From Dermacentor variabilis (lineage: Eukaryota > Arthropoda > Arachnida > Ixodida > Ixodidae), in NCBI RefSeq assembly GCF_050947875.1, contig NC_134570.1:243528584-243592583 (forward strand): a stretch of 64,000 nt of DNA, written 5' to 3'. Below are positions 21,870-32,119 of this stretch, piece by piece (the stretch's first letter is position 1; each line of letters opens with the position of its first letter). The notes under the pieces are model-generated. The model did no database searches. It worked only from the letters and a program-made list of their open reading frames with translations, and was not told where the DNA came from. The position numbers were made by a program, and so were the translations under genes.

Positions 21870-24800
21870 TGCTTCGTGTGTTGTCGACAAATCCGACTTC
21901 GTCTATGCATTTAATGACGCTGCAAAACGAACTCTTTTATTTGATACTGTGTCTAGTCTATTGGACTGTGATCGCTGCATTGTTTTAATGGGAGATTTCA
22001 ATTGTGTATGTGATCCCAACGATCGAAGCGGCATTAACACTCAGCGGGACAGGAGTGGTGAAATTTTGTCTAACATAATAGAAAATGCAGGGCTCGTTGA
22101 TATAGGAGTGTCGGGACAGGGAGCTCGCTCTTATACAAGAATTCAAGGTCATTCCTACGCCCGCCTTGATCGGGTTTATGTTTCTTCATCGCTCCTCTCT
22201 CGAAGACTATCCTGCATTACTATCCCCGTTTCATTCTCTGATCATTGTATGGTTATCGCAAACATTGGTGAAAAATTTGTAACTAATTTCCGACCACAGT
22301 GGGCACTCTGGAAGCTTAACTCTGTGCTCCTAAATGATCAGGAATTTATTAATCGCGTGCGCATGGCTCTAACCAATTCTCTTTCTAGTGACTTGCCATT
22401 ATTTGCTGCTTGGGAACTCTTTAAACAAGAGGTTCGTACAGTGGCTATTGAAATTGGATCGGTGAAATCATTCTATAGAAAGAATGAAGAAAAAACACTT
22501 CTTAAGAGCCTATGTAGCCTTTATGAGATTGAATGCGAAATGCCAGGCACTTACATTGCTGACATAGAAAACATTAAATGTGAGTTACAAAAGTATGACG
22601 CGCTACGTTACAGAGGTGCGCGAATTCGATCTCGAAACAGGCGTGTTCTGCAATCTGAGCAACCAACACGTCAAGCTTTACTTCACGAGCGACGTCACGG
22701 TATTTCCAAAGTAATTCCTGAAATATACTCCGAAGGTAGTCTTGTAACAAATACTAATGACATAATTTCTCAGTTCGAAACTTTCTACACTATGTTGTTT
22801 AGTGCCCCTCCGGACGATCACGACGCAAAAGTTTTAGAGAGTTTTGTATCTCTTGTCAAAACATTACAGGATGATGACAGTGCAGTCATCAGCCTTACGA
22901 TTCAAGAAATTGAGCTAGCTATTGATCAGCTGCCTTTGTCGGAAACATCCGGCCCCGATGGACTTTCAAGTGAATTTTACAAAGCTTTCAAATCAATTAT
23001 CAGCCCCATATTATTGGATATTTTTATTTCAAGTTTTGAGATTGACGCCCTTCCGCAGTCTTTTTGCAAAACCCACACAGTTTTAATTCCCAAAAGTTCA
23101 GATAAAGAGAAACTGCGTTCCGTTGAAGGCTATCGACCGATCACATTGTCAAACGTGGATTACAAAATTTTTGCGAAAGTTCTATCTAATAGATTGCAAT
23201 TTGCGATGTCAATTCTAATTGGTTCCCATCAGACATGTGGAATCAGGGGCCGATCAATTCAAACCAACATACATATCGTCCGTGCCCTACTTCAATACTG
23301 TTATGGTTCCACTGAGCAGCTTGCGATACTCCAGGTAGACCTTGCTAAAGCTTTTGATCGTGTCAGTCACTCCTATTTATTTTCCCTTCTGGAGCATGTC
23401 AATGTTGGCTCCATTGTGCTTAAAGGCGTTAGGCTTTGCTACACCTGTTGTACTACTCGTTTAGTTATTAATGGCCAACTCTCCGAACCCATTTCTATTT
23501 GCTCATCAGTAAAACAAGGCTGCACGATGTCCCCACTACTATTCGCCCTTTACCTGGAACCGCTATGCTTAAGCGTAATTCAGTCGAGTAACATCCATGG
23601 CTTCAATATACTAGGTAATGAAGTTAAAGTCTTAGCTTATGCAGATGATCTAGCGTTCTTCTGCACGGATAAGTCCAGTGTTGAAAAAGTAGTATCGAAA
23701 ATAGAAGAATTCGGCAGCGTATCAGGAGCGCGAATGAACTCCTCAAAAAGTTTAGGCTTATGGTTTGGCTCATGGTGCTATACACCAGAACAGTTTGCAG
23801 GCGTTAAGTGGACTGATGTCCCGCCAAAGTATCTTGGCGTGCCGCTAGACGCATCTAAAATTAAGCGCACACTATTGGAAAGAACGGGCTTCGGTACTGC
23901 AAAGTTACGCCCAGACATTCGTTCCACAACGACTTTCTATTTTCGGGAAAGCCGAAGCCTGCAATAAGTTCTTGGCAACAAAAATTTTCTATGTATTGCA
24001 AGTTATCCATTGTGCTAGGCTATACATCCAACGCTTTCACCGTATCTTTGCAACCTTCGTATGGTCTTCAACTTTTGAGCCCATGAGGCGCGACAATATC
24101 TTTAGGCCTGTTAGTGAAGGTGGGCTGGGCTTAGTACATCTTTATGTGCGGCAAATAGTGTCTCGTTTCTTCTATTTTCGCGATACTTCCCATCCTGTAA
24201 TTCGTTCACACATGCAAGTCACACTTGTTAATGCGTTACCTGATTTAGTTGTTTCTTCAAGTTTTTCTTCGCGCTTATGCTTGTGGGGGTTCATGCAAGA
24301 AGTTTACTTGGCAGTTCGTTTCCTGGCAGTTCGGTTTTCCACTGAATACTTGTATTCTGTGTCGCGCAAAACGTTGTACAAAGACTTAATATCCATGCTA
24401 TTTCCGCCTCCACTTTACCGATAAATATACATTAAATTGCCAGGCCACGATGTGCTAAAGCGACTTCGCAAAATGTATTTATCCCCTTGCTGCAAAACAT
24501 TCTTTTATAAAGTTCATAGTGAAACCATACCGGTTAAAACATGGCTACAAAAAAAGGGTATCTTTGTCTCTTCTGTTAACTGTCGCCTTTGTGATGTACC
24601 ATAGACAATTGAACATTGTTTTATTAACTGCACCGACGCCATCCTATTTTGGGATGTCCTCCAACGGACTTTAAAGAAAGACTTTGAGATTAACGCTCAT
24701 ACTGTGCGATACCTGCTACCAACCTCTGATAATAGTGCGCCTTTCGATATGTTTTTTGTAATGGGAATGCACAGTTTGTGGAAAACGCGAACGATGGACC

Positions 24801-24940
24801 GCAACGCCGAAACGGTTGTACCTACAAGAGCAAATTTCATCCAAATGACACTACACCTAAAGCCGGTTTATGATGGACTCGGTGTACAACCGGACTGGTA
24901 CCCTATTTTGTTGAGGTGCTTATCCTTGCCACCCTTCTAA
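21870..24940 (+). pseudogene. LINE ORF2: endonuclease (partial), reverse transcriptase, C-terminal zinc region
   Basis: An open frame of about 700 codons runs to 23967. It begins inside the endonuclease with FVYAFNDAAKRTLLF and MGDFNCVCDPNDRSG, followed by SYTRIQGHSYARLDRVYVSS and the SDH motif (VSFSDHCMVI). The reverse transcriptase follows with YRPITLSNVDYKIFAKVLS, the palm VDLAKAFDRV near 23335, KQGCTMSPLLFALYL and the catalytic YADDLAFF near 23638. A frameshift near 23860-23970 moves reading to 23972-24424. After a stop at 24421-24423 it continues with CRLCDV, a stop at 24603-24605, then TIEHCFINCTDAILFWDV, a CCHC-like knuckle. The first half of the endonuclease is missing, so it cannot be autonomous. 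Confidence 0.8.
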
Positions 24941-25097
24941 AGTGACACGAACGTTTCTACTCACAGTATGAACGCTACCTTTTCTGTGTGTGACTTTCAT
25001 TGTGCCCTCCATTCTCTGACTATGCAGAACTGGTGAACGTCTGGTTGAATGGTTGAATGCAACTATAATAAATACCATGAAAGAAAGAAAAAAAAAA
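21870..25097 (+). mobile_element. Tx1/L1-like LINE, 5'-truncated
   Basis: The element starts within the endonuclease, runs through a complete reverse transcriptase and a C-terminal cysteine-rich region, and ends in an A-rich tail (about 25078-25097). It is bordered on the left by the hairpin and on the right by the SINE. Truncation at the 5' end is the normal outcome of incomplete target-primed reverse transcription. I place it near Tx1/L1 on the DYKIFAKVLSNRL and HQTCGIRGRSIQTN blocks. Confidence 0.8.
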
Positions 25098-25280
25098 GCC
25101 TGGTTAGCTCAGATGGTAGAGCGGCTGCCCTGAAAAGGCGGTGGTCCCGGGTTCAAGTCCCGGACCAGGACGAATTTTTCTTCAACTTTGAGGCTTTTCT
25201 TTCGAGGAACCCGTATGGGTTTCTTTTGTAGAAATTGCTACGAATGGGTGGATGTCTGATTTTCCCTTCATTAGTTTTCT
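25098..25280 (+). repeat. tRNA-derived SINE with Phe(GAA)-like head
   Basis: 25098-25170 folds as a tRNA: acceptor GCCTGGT/ACCAGGA (first pair mismatched), D arm GCTC...GAGC, anticodon stem CTGCC/GGCGG with 7-nt loop CTGAAAA (anticodon GAA, 25132-25134), and a perfect T arm CCGGG/CCCGG with loop TTCAAGT. The A box (TAGCTCAGATGG, 25105-25116) and B box (GGTTCAAGTCC) match RNA polymerase III promoter consensus. Instead of a terminator, about 110 bp of unrelated body follow, ending in the module shared with the 21.7-kb hairpin. From memory it resembles the tick tRNA-SINE family Ruka; this is not checked. Confidence 0.75.
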
Positions 25281-26439
25281 GTACTATATTCATGAAGAAC
25301 TCATCATTGATAGTTCGTCCCGTTTTAGTTATACTATTGGACCTTATATTCTGTAATATTTCGGTCTTTACATTATATAAATTAATGTATTATTGTTTAT
25401 AAATGAAGAAATAAATTTTATGGTTATAATGAAGTTCAGTTGGAAGAAGTGCGCGTGGTGGCATAGGAGCGTGCAACGTGGTGGGAGCATCGCTCTTGTG
25501 AAACGAAACCGAATTGACTATTGAGTAAAACTTGTGTTTGCAAACTATTCACAAATTATATGAAACCAACAAAATTTTTAAAAGAATTCTACACGTTCTC
25601 AAATTCGGAACAACGTGCAATATTGCGTAAATCGCTTTTTCCACATTCTCTCATTTAAGGCTTTATCATGCTGAAGCGAATGACTGCGCTGAAAAAATGA
25701 GCCCGGTACTGATGTGTGAAGGGATCTTGCTATGTCATAAAAATTTTGGCGAACATTATAAACAGTGCTTATTCGTGCACACCCCTATTACAAAACCAAA
25801 TGGAGTATTCTCCGAATCGGCGACATGTACGGAGCCGGCACTTGGATTACATTCAGGATAATCGGTATGCTGCGCTCGCTTGAAAGTACTTTACTTGTAA
25901 GAAGTTTCTAAAATGGTTTAAGCGTGGAAACAGGAAAGATTATTAGTACAGTGCATTGCAAAAAAGTGACAAGTATATTTGCCCACTGGAAAGCGACTTT
26001 TCACAAGTATTAGGCACAAGCATGCTATAATAAAAGAAAAAAGAAAGTGTTTGCAGCATGTCATAAAAAAGACACTACATATGAAGCATATGTGGTGGCT
26101 CTGCTGCCTAGGTCCTTTTTACAGCAGTACGCGAAAATGCTTGTGCGTGCACGCGTCATTGTTTATAGGTGAAGAAGTTTGATTACAACCAGTGAAACAA
26201 ATGTTACAAATCTAGGTTCCTACAAGCGCACCGCTTCTAGGAACTTCTTGCCGCGCCACTGGCCACTCGAAGCACATTGCCTGTATTCGCGGGCTTCTAT
26301 CAAGCTCACGTTTCTGTAGCAACAGAGAGCTGTATGAGGAGTATTTATATGCTGCTCTACAATTTTTTCATTGCCACTTTTCATGTAATTATAATATTTG
26401 GTAAGGTAATTTATTATTGTAGAATAGTTATCTAATAAG
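25281..26439. other. No recognised gene
   Basis: A/T-rich sequence with short frames and no motifs. The part from about 26220 may be the interior of the adjoining Rep-1 copy. Confidence 0.4.
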
Positions 26440-26563
26440 GCGGAATGCAAAAATATATTCTGAGCATGTCCAAGCGACGGCAAAGAACGTCACCTTAGTT
26501 CTGTCCAGCTACGTGGCATTTACATATTTCTAATGTTTGGTGCAAGTTACGCGGGACGCCCTG
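26440..26563 (-). repeat. Rep-1 terminal region, second locus
   Basis: Read on the minus strand from 26563, CAGGGCGTCCCGCGTAACTT and the following 100 bp match both ends of the 16.2-18.9-kb element, including CACGTAGCTGGACAGA and GCCGTCGCTTGGA. A TA follows immediately and leads into a (TA)n run. The other end of this copy is not located. Confidence 0.6.
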
Positions 26564-26586
26564 TATGTATATATATATATATATAC
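26564..26586. repeat. (TA)n microsatellite
   Basis: About 11 TA units lie between the Rep-1 end and a LINE fragment. Confidence 0.9.
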
Positions 26587-27425
26587 ATTACCATCAAATA
26601 TTACCAGACGTTACTACCATATGTGTCAGTGCTTCTCGATCACTGGGTTACCTGCGACGTAACCTTCGTAACTCATCTCCACTTAACCGCAAACTGGCAT
26701 TTCAAACATTTGTTCGCCCTCGACCTGAGTTCGCCGCTCCAGTCTGGTCTGCCCACCATAATTACTTAACATGATGGAATCAATCAAAAATAGAGCCGCA
26801 CGTTTCATTTCCCGGAATTATGACTACCATTCTAGCGTAAGCCAAATAAAGATTCACCTTTCACTTCAGCTGCTAAGTAATCGTCACGAAATAGCCATTT
26901 TGTCATTGTTTCATAAATACGCCCACCACACTAATAAACGCTCCCTACACCTAGAAACATCATCGCAGACGTCGCACAGATTACACAATCATCATTGCTT
27001 CATGCGCAACTATGGCAAAACAGAAGCATTTAACTCATCTGAAATTCCCCGTGCCGTTCGGCTCTGGAAGAGCCTCCCCGACAACATAGTTGCGGAAGCA
27101 GATCGTGAAAAATTCAGGCACTCACTCAACTCGCTTAACCTTTCTTAACCATTGATATCACACTCACTGTTCGGTGTTATTTTTCCTACATTTCTCTTGC
27201 AATGTAATACCTTTGTTACAAACTTATAGAGTTCTTTTTTATTGTACTCATATACCGCAATATGCAGCTATTATGTTTCTCTAACTTTTAGGCTGTGCAC
27301 TTGGCTGGCGTTTGTTTTTAATTATTATTAATATTGTTGTTACTAGATTGTCTGTACATAATGGTACTAGTACCACTATGTGACGTCCGTAAATTTCTAG
27401 ACGACACTGACTTTTTAAATAAAAT
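26587..27425 (+). pseudogene. C-terminal fragment of a CR1/Jockey-group LINE
   Basis: An open frame 26771-27148 reads IKNRAARFISRNYDYHSSV, then HKYAHHTNKRSLHLETSS, then PRAVRLWKSLPDNIVAEADR, ending at a stop. This is the conserved region after the RT in CR1/Jockey-group LINEs, and it is homologous to the tail of the minus-strand LINE at 39271-40110 (QNNSVRFIFSNYNRTASV, HKFYYHSSLHSN). Before 26771 the same pattern continues in another frame. The 3' UTR runs to an A-rich end near 27425. The fragment begins at the (TA)n run. Confidence 0.7.
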
Positions 27426-27595
27426 ATAGTTTATTAACAAAGCCTTTTCCTTCATTAATTGGATATTAAAACACCTCGTGTTTGGCGCAGCATAGTCTTA
27501 GCCGCTTTTACTCCATTAAACCCCTTTTAACTAACTTATTTGATTCTATGCCCATGTAGGGGCCTTGCAAGGTTCTACACAAGTAATATATATAT

Positions 27596-27691
27596 TGTGA
27601 CGCTCTTAGGTGCATAGTGGGTTCACGAATGTGACGCTCTTAGGTGCATAGTGGGTTCACGCCTCAACAAACAGTATGCGGGGGCACCGAA
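27596..27691 (+). repeat. 5' LTR fragment
   Basis: Matches the first 96 bp of the 3' LTR, including a duplicated 34-bp motif beginning TGTGACGCTCTTAGG at 27596 and 27630. It ends at GGGGGCACCGAA where the internal deletion starts. Confidence 0.85.
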
Positions 27692-29107
27692 TATTCTGCT
27701 AAAACATGCCCGACTGTTTGACTTCTTCCAGCAAGAGGGACCACCATTGTTTCCTCCTTCTCGTATACACCATCGCATAGATACGGGATCTGCCCAACCA
27801 CTGCGACAGAAACCATACAGAGTCTCACCATCGGAACGCAAGGTGATCAATGACCACGTCCACGAAATGCTAAATAAGAATGTAATCCAAGAATCCTGTA
27901 GTCCGTGGGCAGCGCCAGTGATCCTGGTTAGAAAGAAAGATGGTACATGGTGATTTTGTGTCGACTACCGCCGCCTCAATACCATCCCTAAAAAGGACGT
28001 ATATCCTCTTCCGCATATTGATGATGCTATCGACTGCCTCTCATCAGCGTCTTACTTTTCGTCTGTTGACTTGAGGTCGGGGTAGTGGCAGGTTCCTATG
28101 CACGAGGCAGACAAGGAGAAAACGGCATTTGTAACACCAGATGGACTTTTTGAATTTAATGTGATGCCGTTCGGGCTCTGTAATGCGCCTGCAACTTTCG
28201 AGCGCTTCATGGACAACATCCTGCGTGGTTTGAAGTGGGAAGCATGCATGTGCTATCTAGATGATGTAGTGATTTTCGGGCGCATGTTCAGTGAGCACAA
28301 CGCACGTCTCAATCTTGTGCTAGACTGCTTGGACAAAGCGGGTTTGGTCCTCAACTCGAAGAAGTGCCATTTTGGAGAGCGCCAAACGCTCGTTCTGGGA
28401 CACCTAGTGGATAAGGACGGGATACGACCTGATCCAGCGAAGACTGCTACGGTGGAAGCCTTCAAGCAACCTCGCCATGTAAAAGAGCTACGCAGTTTCC
28501 TAGGGCTTTGCTCGTACTTCCGCCGGTTTATTCGTGGATTTGCCAACATCGCGTATCCGCTGACATGCCTCCTCCAGAAGGGCGTTCCCTTTGAATGGAC
28601 TCCTGAATGTGAAGATAGTTTTCGTGAGCTGAAGTCTCATCTCTGACGTCTCATCCCATTCTCCGACACTTCGACCATGCGGCTCCCACAGAAGTTCATA
28701 CGGACGCTAGCGGTATTGGCATCGGCGCTGTCCTTATTAAACGCGTCGACACCAAAGAACACGTCGTCGCCTATGCGAGTCGTTCTTTAAGTAAGTCCGA
28801 GCGTAACTACACCGTTACAGAGCAAGAATGTCTTGCAGTTATTTTCTCAGTACAGCGCTTCCGGCCGTACCTGTACGGGCGCCCCTTCACTGTGGTGACA
28901 GACCATCATTCTCTCTGCTGGCTGGTGAATCTCCGTGATCCGTCGGGCCGGCTTGCGCGTTGGACACTCCGTTTACAGGAATATAACTTTACCGTTTCTT
29001 ATAAAAGCGGCCGCCGACACGCCGACGCTGACTGCCTCTCGCGCATGCCGCTTCCAACAACGGACTGCGACGCGGACAACTTCGACTGCTATATCGCATC
29101 ACTGTAG
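27692..29107 (+). pseudogene. Gypsy reverse transcriptase and RNase H
   Basis: Reading starts near HHRIDTGSAQPLRQKPYRVS and continues with SCSPWAAPVILVRKKDGTW. A TGA at 27951-27953 replaces the Arg codon of the RFCVDYR block. A TAG at 28083-28085 interrupts RSGYW. The catalytic YLDDVVIF is intact near 28255, followed by ALGHLVDKDGIRPDP-type connection residues (here LGHLVDKDGIRPDP) and LCSYFRRFIRG. A frameshift near 28645 leads into RNase H, with the [11 protein letters not shown] block near 28700 and [12 protein letters not shown] near 28812. The tail [16 protein letters not shown] ends at a stop at about 29105. Confidence 0.85.
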
Positions 29108-30304
29108 CCGGGATTTCCTGATATAAATACCTTCAAGGTCGAGCAACAAAAAGACAGAACTTTAGAACCACTGCTCATTACTGCAAGGCAATCAGCACCA
29201 TCCACTCGTTTCTGTGTTCGTGATGGGGTTCTTTACAAAAAGAACTATTCTACTACAGGCCCACGGTATCTTCTGGTGGTCCTGGAGAGTCTCCGTGTCT
29301 CCGTCTTGCGCGCTATGCATGACGATCCAACATCTGGACATTTGGGTTCTGCGCGAACTCTCTACCGCCTTCAAGAAAGGTTCTACTGGCCTAAAATGCG
29401 CCAGACGACCGCCCAGTATGTGTCCAGCTGCAGCGAGTATCAACGTTATAAGCGACCGACGAGTGCTCCTCCTGGTCAACTCCATCCAGTGCCACACCCC
29501 AGCACTCCCTTTGAGCAAGTTGGCATCGACCTCCTCGGTCCTTTCCTGCGTTCATCCGATGGGAATCGCTGGATTATCGTGTGTGCCGATCACTTGACAC
29601 GCTACTGTGAGACAGCTGCAATACCATCGGCTACTGCAACCGAAGTGTGTATTTTTCTGCTGCGTTTTGTCATTCTCCGACATGGACCTCCCAGAGTCAT
29701 CATCAGCGATCGTGGGCGGCAGTTCACTGCAGACGTGGTCGAAGAGATGCTTCGTCTATGTGCTTCAAGGTTTCGCCATTCCACCCCGTATCATCCCCAA
29801 ACAAATGGCCTTACGGAACGCACGAACAGAACTCTTACTAACATGCTGTCCATGTATGTCGAGTCAGATCATAAGAACTGGGACAGCGTGCTACCTTTCA
29901 TTACGTACGCATTTAACACCTCAAAGCATGAAGTTACGGGCTACAGTCCCTTCTTTCTTCTTTACGCTCGTCCGCCTCGTTATACACTAGACACTATCTT
30001 CCCGTTTTCCAGCCACGATAATCTTTGTATATCAGAGACAGTCTGTCTTGCTGAAGAAGCCCGACGACTTGCTTCTTTACGCACTCTTGTTTCACAAGAC
30101 CGCTCGAAGGCACGCTGCGACCGCCGACGCCGACACGTGATATATGACCCTGGTGATTTAGTGTTGCTCTGGAAACCAACCAGGAAACGTGGACTATGTG
30201 AAAAACTGCTGGCCCACTATGTTGGACCCTATGTTATTACGGAGCGCATCAGCGAATTAACCTACCGCATAGCGCGTCTCACATCAAATGGCCGACAAGA
30301 CTGA
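29108..30304 (+). pseudogene. Gypsy integrase
   Basis: The zinc-binding HHCC region (MHDDPTSGHLGSARTLYRL, then CSEYQRYKR with the first Cys changed) begins a 342-codon open frame at 29276. The core has GIDLLGPFLRSSDGNR (first Asp), SDRGRQFTADVVEEML (second Asp) and YHPQTNGLTERTNRTL (Glu). The end has the chromatin-side GPY-type block (LLAHYVGPYVITERIS). The integrase itself is nearly intact; the stop at 30302 precedes the polypurine tract by about 90 bp. Confidence 0.85.
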
Positions 30305-30403
30305 ACCGAAAGACTGAACTTTCACATGTCGCCCGTTTAAAGCCCGTTATTCCTCGACAGCCTGTTTGACTTGCCCGGCGGGCTTCGTCTGCGCGGAGGG
30401 AAA

Positions 30404-30622
30404 TGTGACGCTCTTAGGTGCATAGTGGGTTCACGAATTTGACGCTCTTAGGTGCATAGTGGGTTCACGCCTCAACAAACAGTATGCGGGGGCACCGAAG
30501 AGTGGTGAACGAAGAAGACGACGTGTGGCTGGCTGGCTGAATCTCGACAGGCGCTCAGCTGATCAAGGTCATCGCTTCTAACTCTTCCCGGCTTCAAAGT
30601 AACGCCTTTTGTGGGCGTAACA
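30404..30622 (+). repeat. 3' LTR of the Gypsy element (219 bp)
   Basis: Begins TGTGACGCTC and ends GGGCGTAACA (TG...CA). Contains the same 34-bp tandem duplication as the 5' fragment, with the second unit starting TTTGACG instead of TGTGACG. Confidence 0.85.
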
Positions 30623-30633
30623 ATATATATATA

Positions 30634-30712
<79 letters not shown>
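30623..30712. repeat. (AT)n microsatellite
   Basis: About 90 bp of almost pure AT with one TTT interruption, directly after the 3' LTR. Confidence 0.95.
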
Positions 30713-30716
<4 letters not shown>

Positions 30717-30791
30717 TAGAGCACGATGTTTAAGGGATTGTAGGTGCACACAATGGCATACGAAATTGGCACTGGATCACAGTAGCTTTCT

Positions 30792-31465
30792 TCATAGTAA
30801 AATATTTTGCGCGCACAATTGACAAGGACACAGTGAAGGGGGGATACACGCGCGCTTACTCACAACTATCTTATTTTCGGAAAGATACAGAACATATATA
30901 CCCCAGCTATCAGCGCTGAGCATGTGCTGAGAATGTCAGTAAAACAGAAACAGATTAAAAAACAGATTCAGAAGGTTCAACCAATATTTAAAAAAGCGAA
31001 TTCATTTTCAGTGATTACAACCGATGGTCGGCTTATGCATCTTTCAGCGCACTTTTTTGTATCAAATGCTTCTGTAATTTCACGTGTTAGCTTATTTTTA
31101 TCTGAAAACAAAATGTCAGTGTTAAGAGAAATACCGGATCACAGTGGCATAGATTACAGTGGTTTGACAAGTGCGAATGATTTTCTTTATCAAGAGAACG
31201 TTCATGTTCTTTTAGACGGGTGTTTATGCACCGACCGGTTTGCCCTATGTACATGTTGCCACAGGTCAATGGAAGCCGGTACACAACACCTATTCCGCAT
31301 TTAGTGAATTTTTGATCGTCTTTTAGACCACAGCTACATTTTTTTACCCTATTGACTAATTTGTTGGAAATAGCTTGGCACAGTTTTTGCACCTTGTTAG
31401 GAGCGCTGAAAACCACTTCAACGCCATACCATTCGTACCAACTCGCCCAACTAACAGTTCTGCTG
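30792..31465 (-). mobile_element. Short Penelope-like insertion (family B) with inverted 5' tail
   Basis: The minus strand carries the element's 3' part (endonuclease and 3' UTR), ending at 30792 with ATTTTACTATGA. At about 31431 this joins, head to head, a roughly 35-bp plus-strand piece reading ATTCGTACCAACTCGCCC, the beginning of the same family's ORF (NSYQLAQLTVLL). The whole insertion is bounded by the 12-bp direct repeat CAGTAGCTTTCT (30780-30791 and 31466-31477), a target duplication in the size range known for Penelope-like elements. Confidence 0.8.
30977..31430 (-). pseudogene. GIY-YIG endonuclease of Penelope-like family B
   Basis: Reads VEVVFSAPNKVQKLCQ, KKCSCGLKDDQKFTKC (cysteine pairs before the nuclease), VYRLPLTCGNMYIGQTGR and NTRLKEHERSL. 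These supply the GIY-like (VYRL) and YIG strands and the RxxxH catalytic stretch. A frameshift near 31095 moves to the C-terminal block (SVVITENEF) that ends at 30977. The reverse transcriptase is absent because of 5' truncation. Confidence 0.8.
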
Positions 31466-31477
31466 CAGTAGCTTTCT

Positions 31478-31988
31478 GCCTCAGCGAGCCAGCTCCGTCT
31501 CGACCGTCGTCGACCAGGCGCCGCACACGGCCGCCGCAGACTCGAGCGGCCGCAGACTCGGGCGCGGACAGCGACGCAGGCAATGCGCCGCACGTGCGAG
31601 CTCCAAAGCAGTGCGCATCTTCAGTTCAAAAGACATCAGATACTGCAACCACTATTACGGAAGTTTTAGAGTACGATAGGGAATAACAAAAAACGCAACA
31701 TAATGGCACACAGGAACGATGAAAGAAAGGGGAAATTACGATACAAGGTTGGTAGAGAAAATATTTCTTTTTCTGCAGCAGGAACGACCTATGCCTATAT
31801 GTTGTTAATACATGCGTTTGGGCTTCTCGTGCACCGTCGGAATGAAGCGTCAACGCGGCCAAATCGCCACCATCGTGGCAGCTCACCATGCGATGAACCC
31901 TTTAGCAGTTGAACACAGCGGAATGCTGCAAAACGTTTGTCGCTGCCAATACGAAAGTGAGCTCAAGTCAGCAAAGCAGATCAACGCT
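31478..31988. other. No recognised gene
   Basis: 31480-31620 is G/C-rich, with CGCCGCACACGGCCGCCG-type runs and an Ala/Arg-rich frame that looks compositional. The remainder has no motif. Confidence 0.4.
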
Positions 31989-32119
31989 TAATGAATACAT
32001 TGCTGCGCTAACAGGAAAATAAAGAAAAAGAATCAGTCCAAGTTAAGCTCTCGACCTATCGTTTCTTACTTGCCCTCTTAAGCCTCTATTTTCCTGTTAG
32101 CGCAATGATGTATTCATTA
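31989..32119. repeat. Short hairpin: 33-bp inverted arms, 65-bp loop
   Basis: 31989-32021 (TAATGAATACATTGCTGCGC onward) pairs with 32087-32119, with three mismatches grouped near the middle. Both ends are TTA/TAA-rich, consistent with a small MITE. Confidence 0.7.

Larger units (their letters stand above)
27596..30622 (+). mobile_element. Ty3/Gypsy LTR retrotransposon with 5' internal deletion
   Basis: Starts with a truncated 5' LTR (27596-27691), jumps directly into the reverse transcriptase, continues through RNase H and integrase, then a purine-rich GGAGGGAAA and a 219-bp 3' LTR ending GTAACA. Both sides are AT repeats (ATATAT before, ATATAT after), so the target duplication falls within a microsatellite and its length cannot be fixed. 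Most of the 5' LTR, the primer-binding site, gag and protease are gone. Stops and frameshifts in pol show it is dead. Confidence 0.8.

Noticed and set aside
25098..25170. Functional tRNA-Phe gene
   Set aside because: The first acceptor pair is mismatched, the acceptor and D sequences do not look like a normal metazoan tRNA-Phe, no T-run terminator follows and a SINE body is attached.
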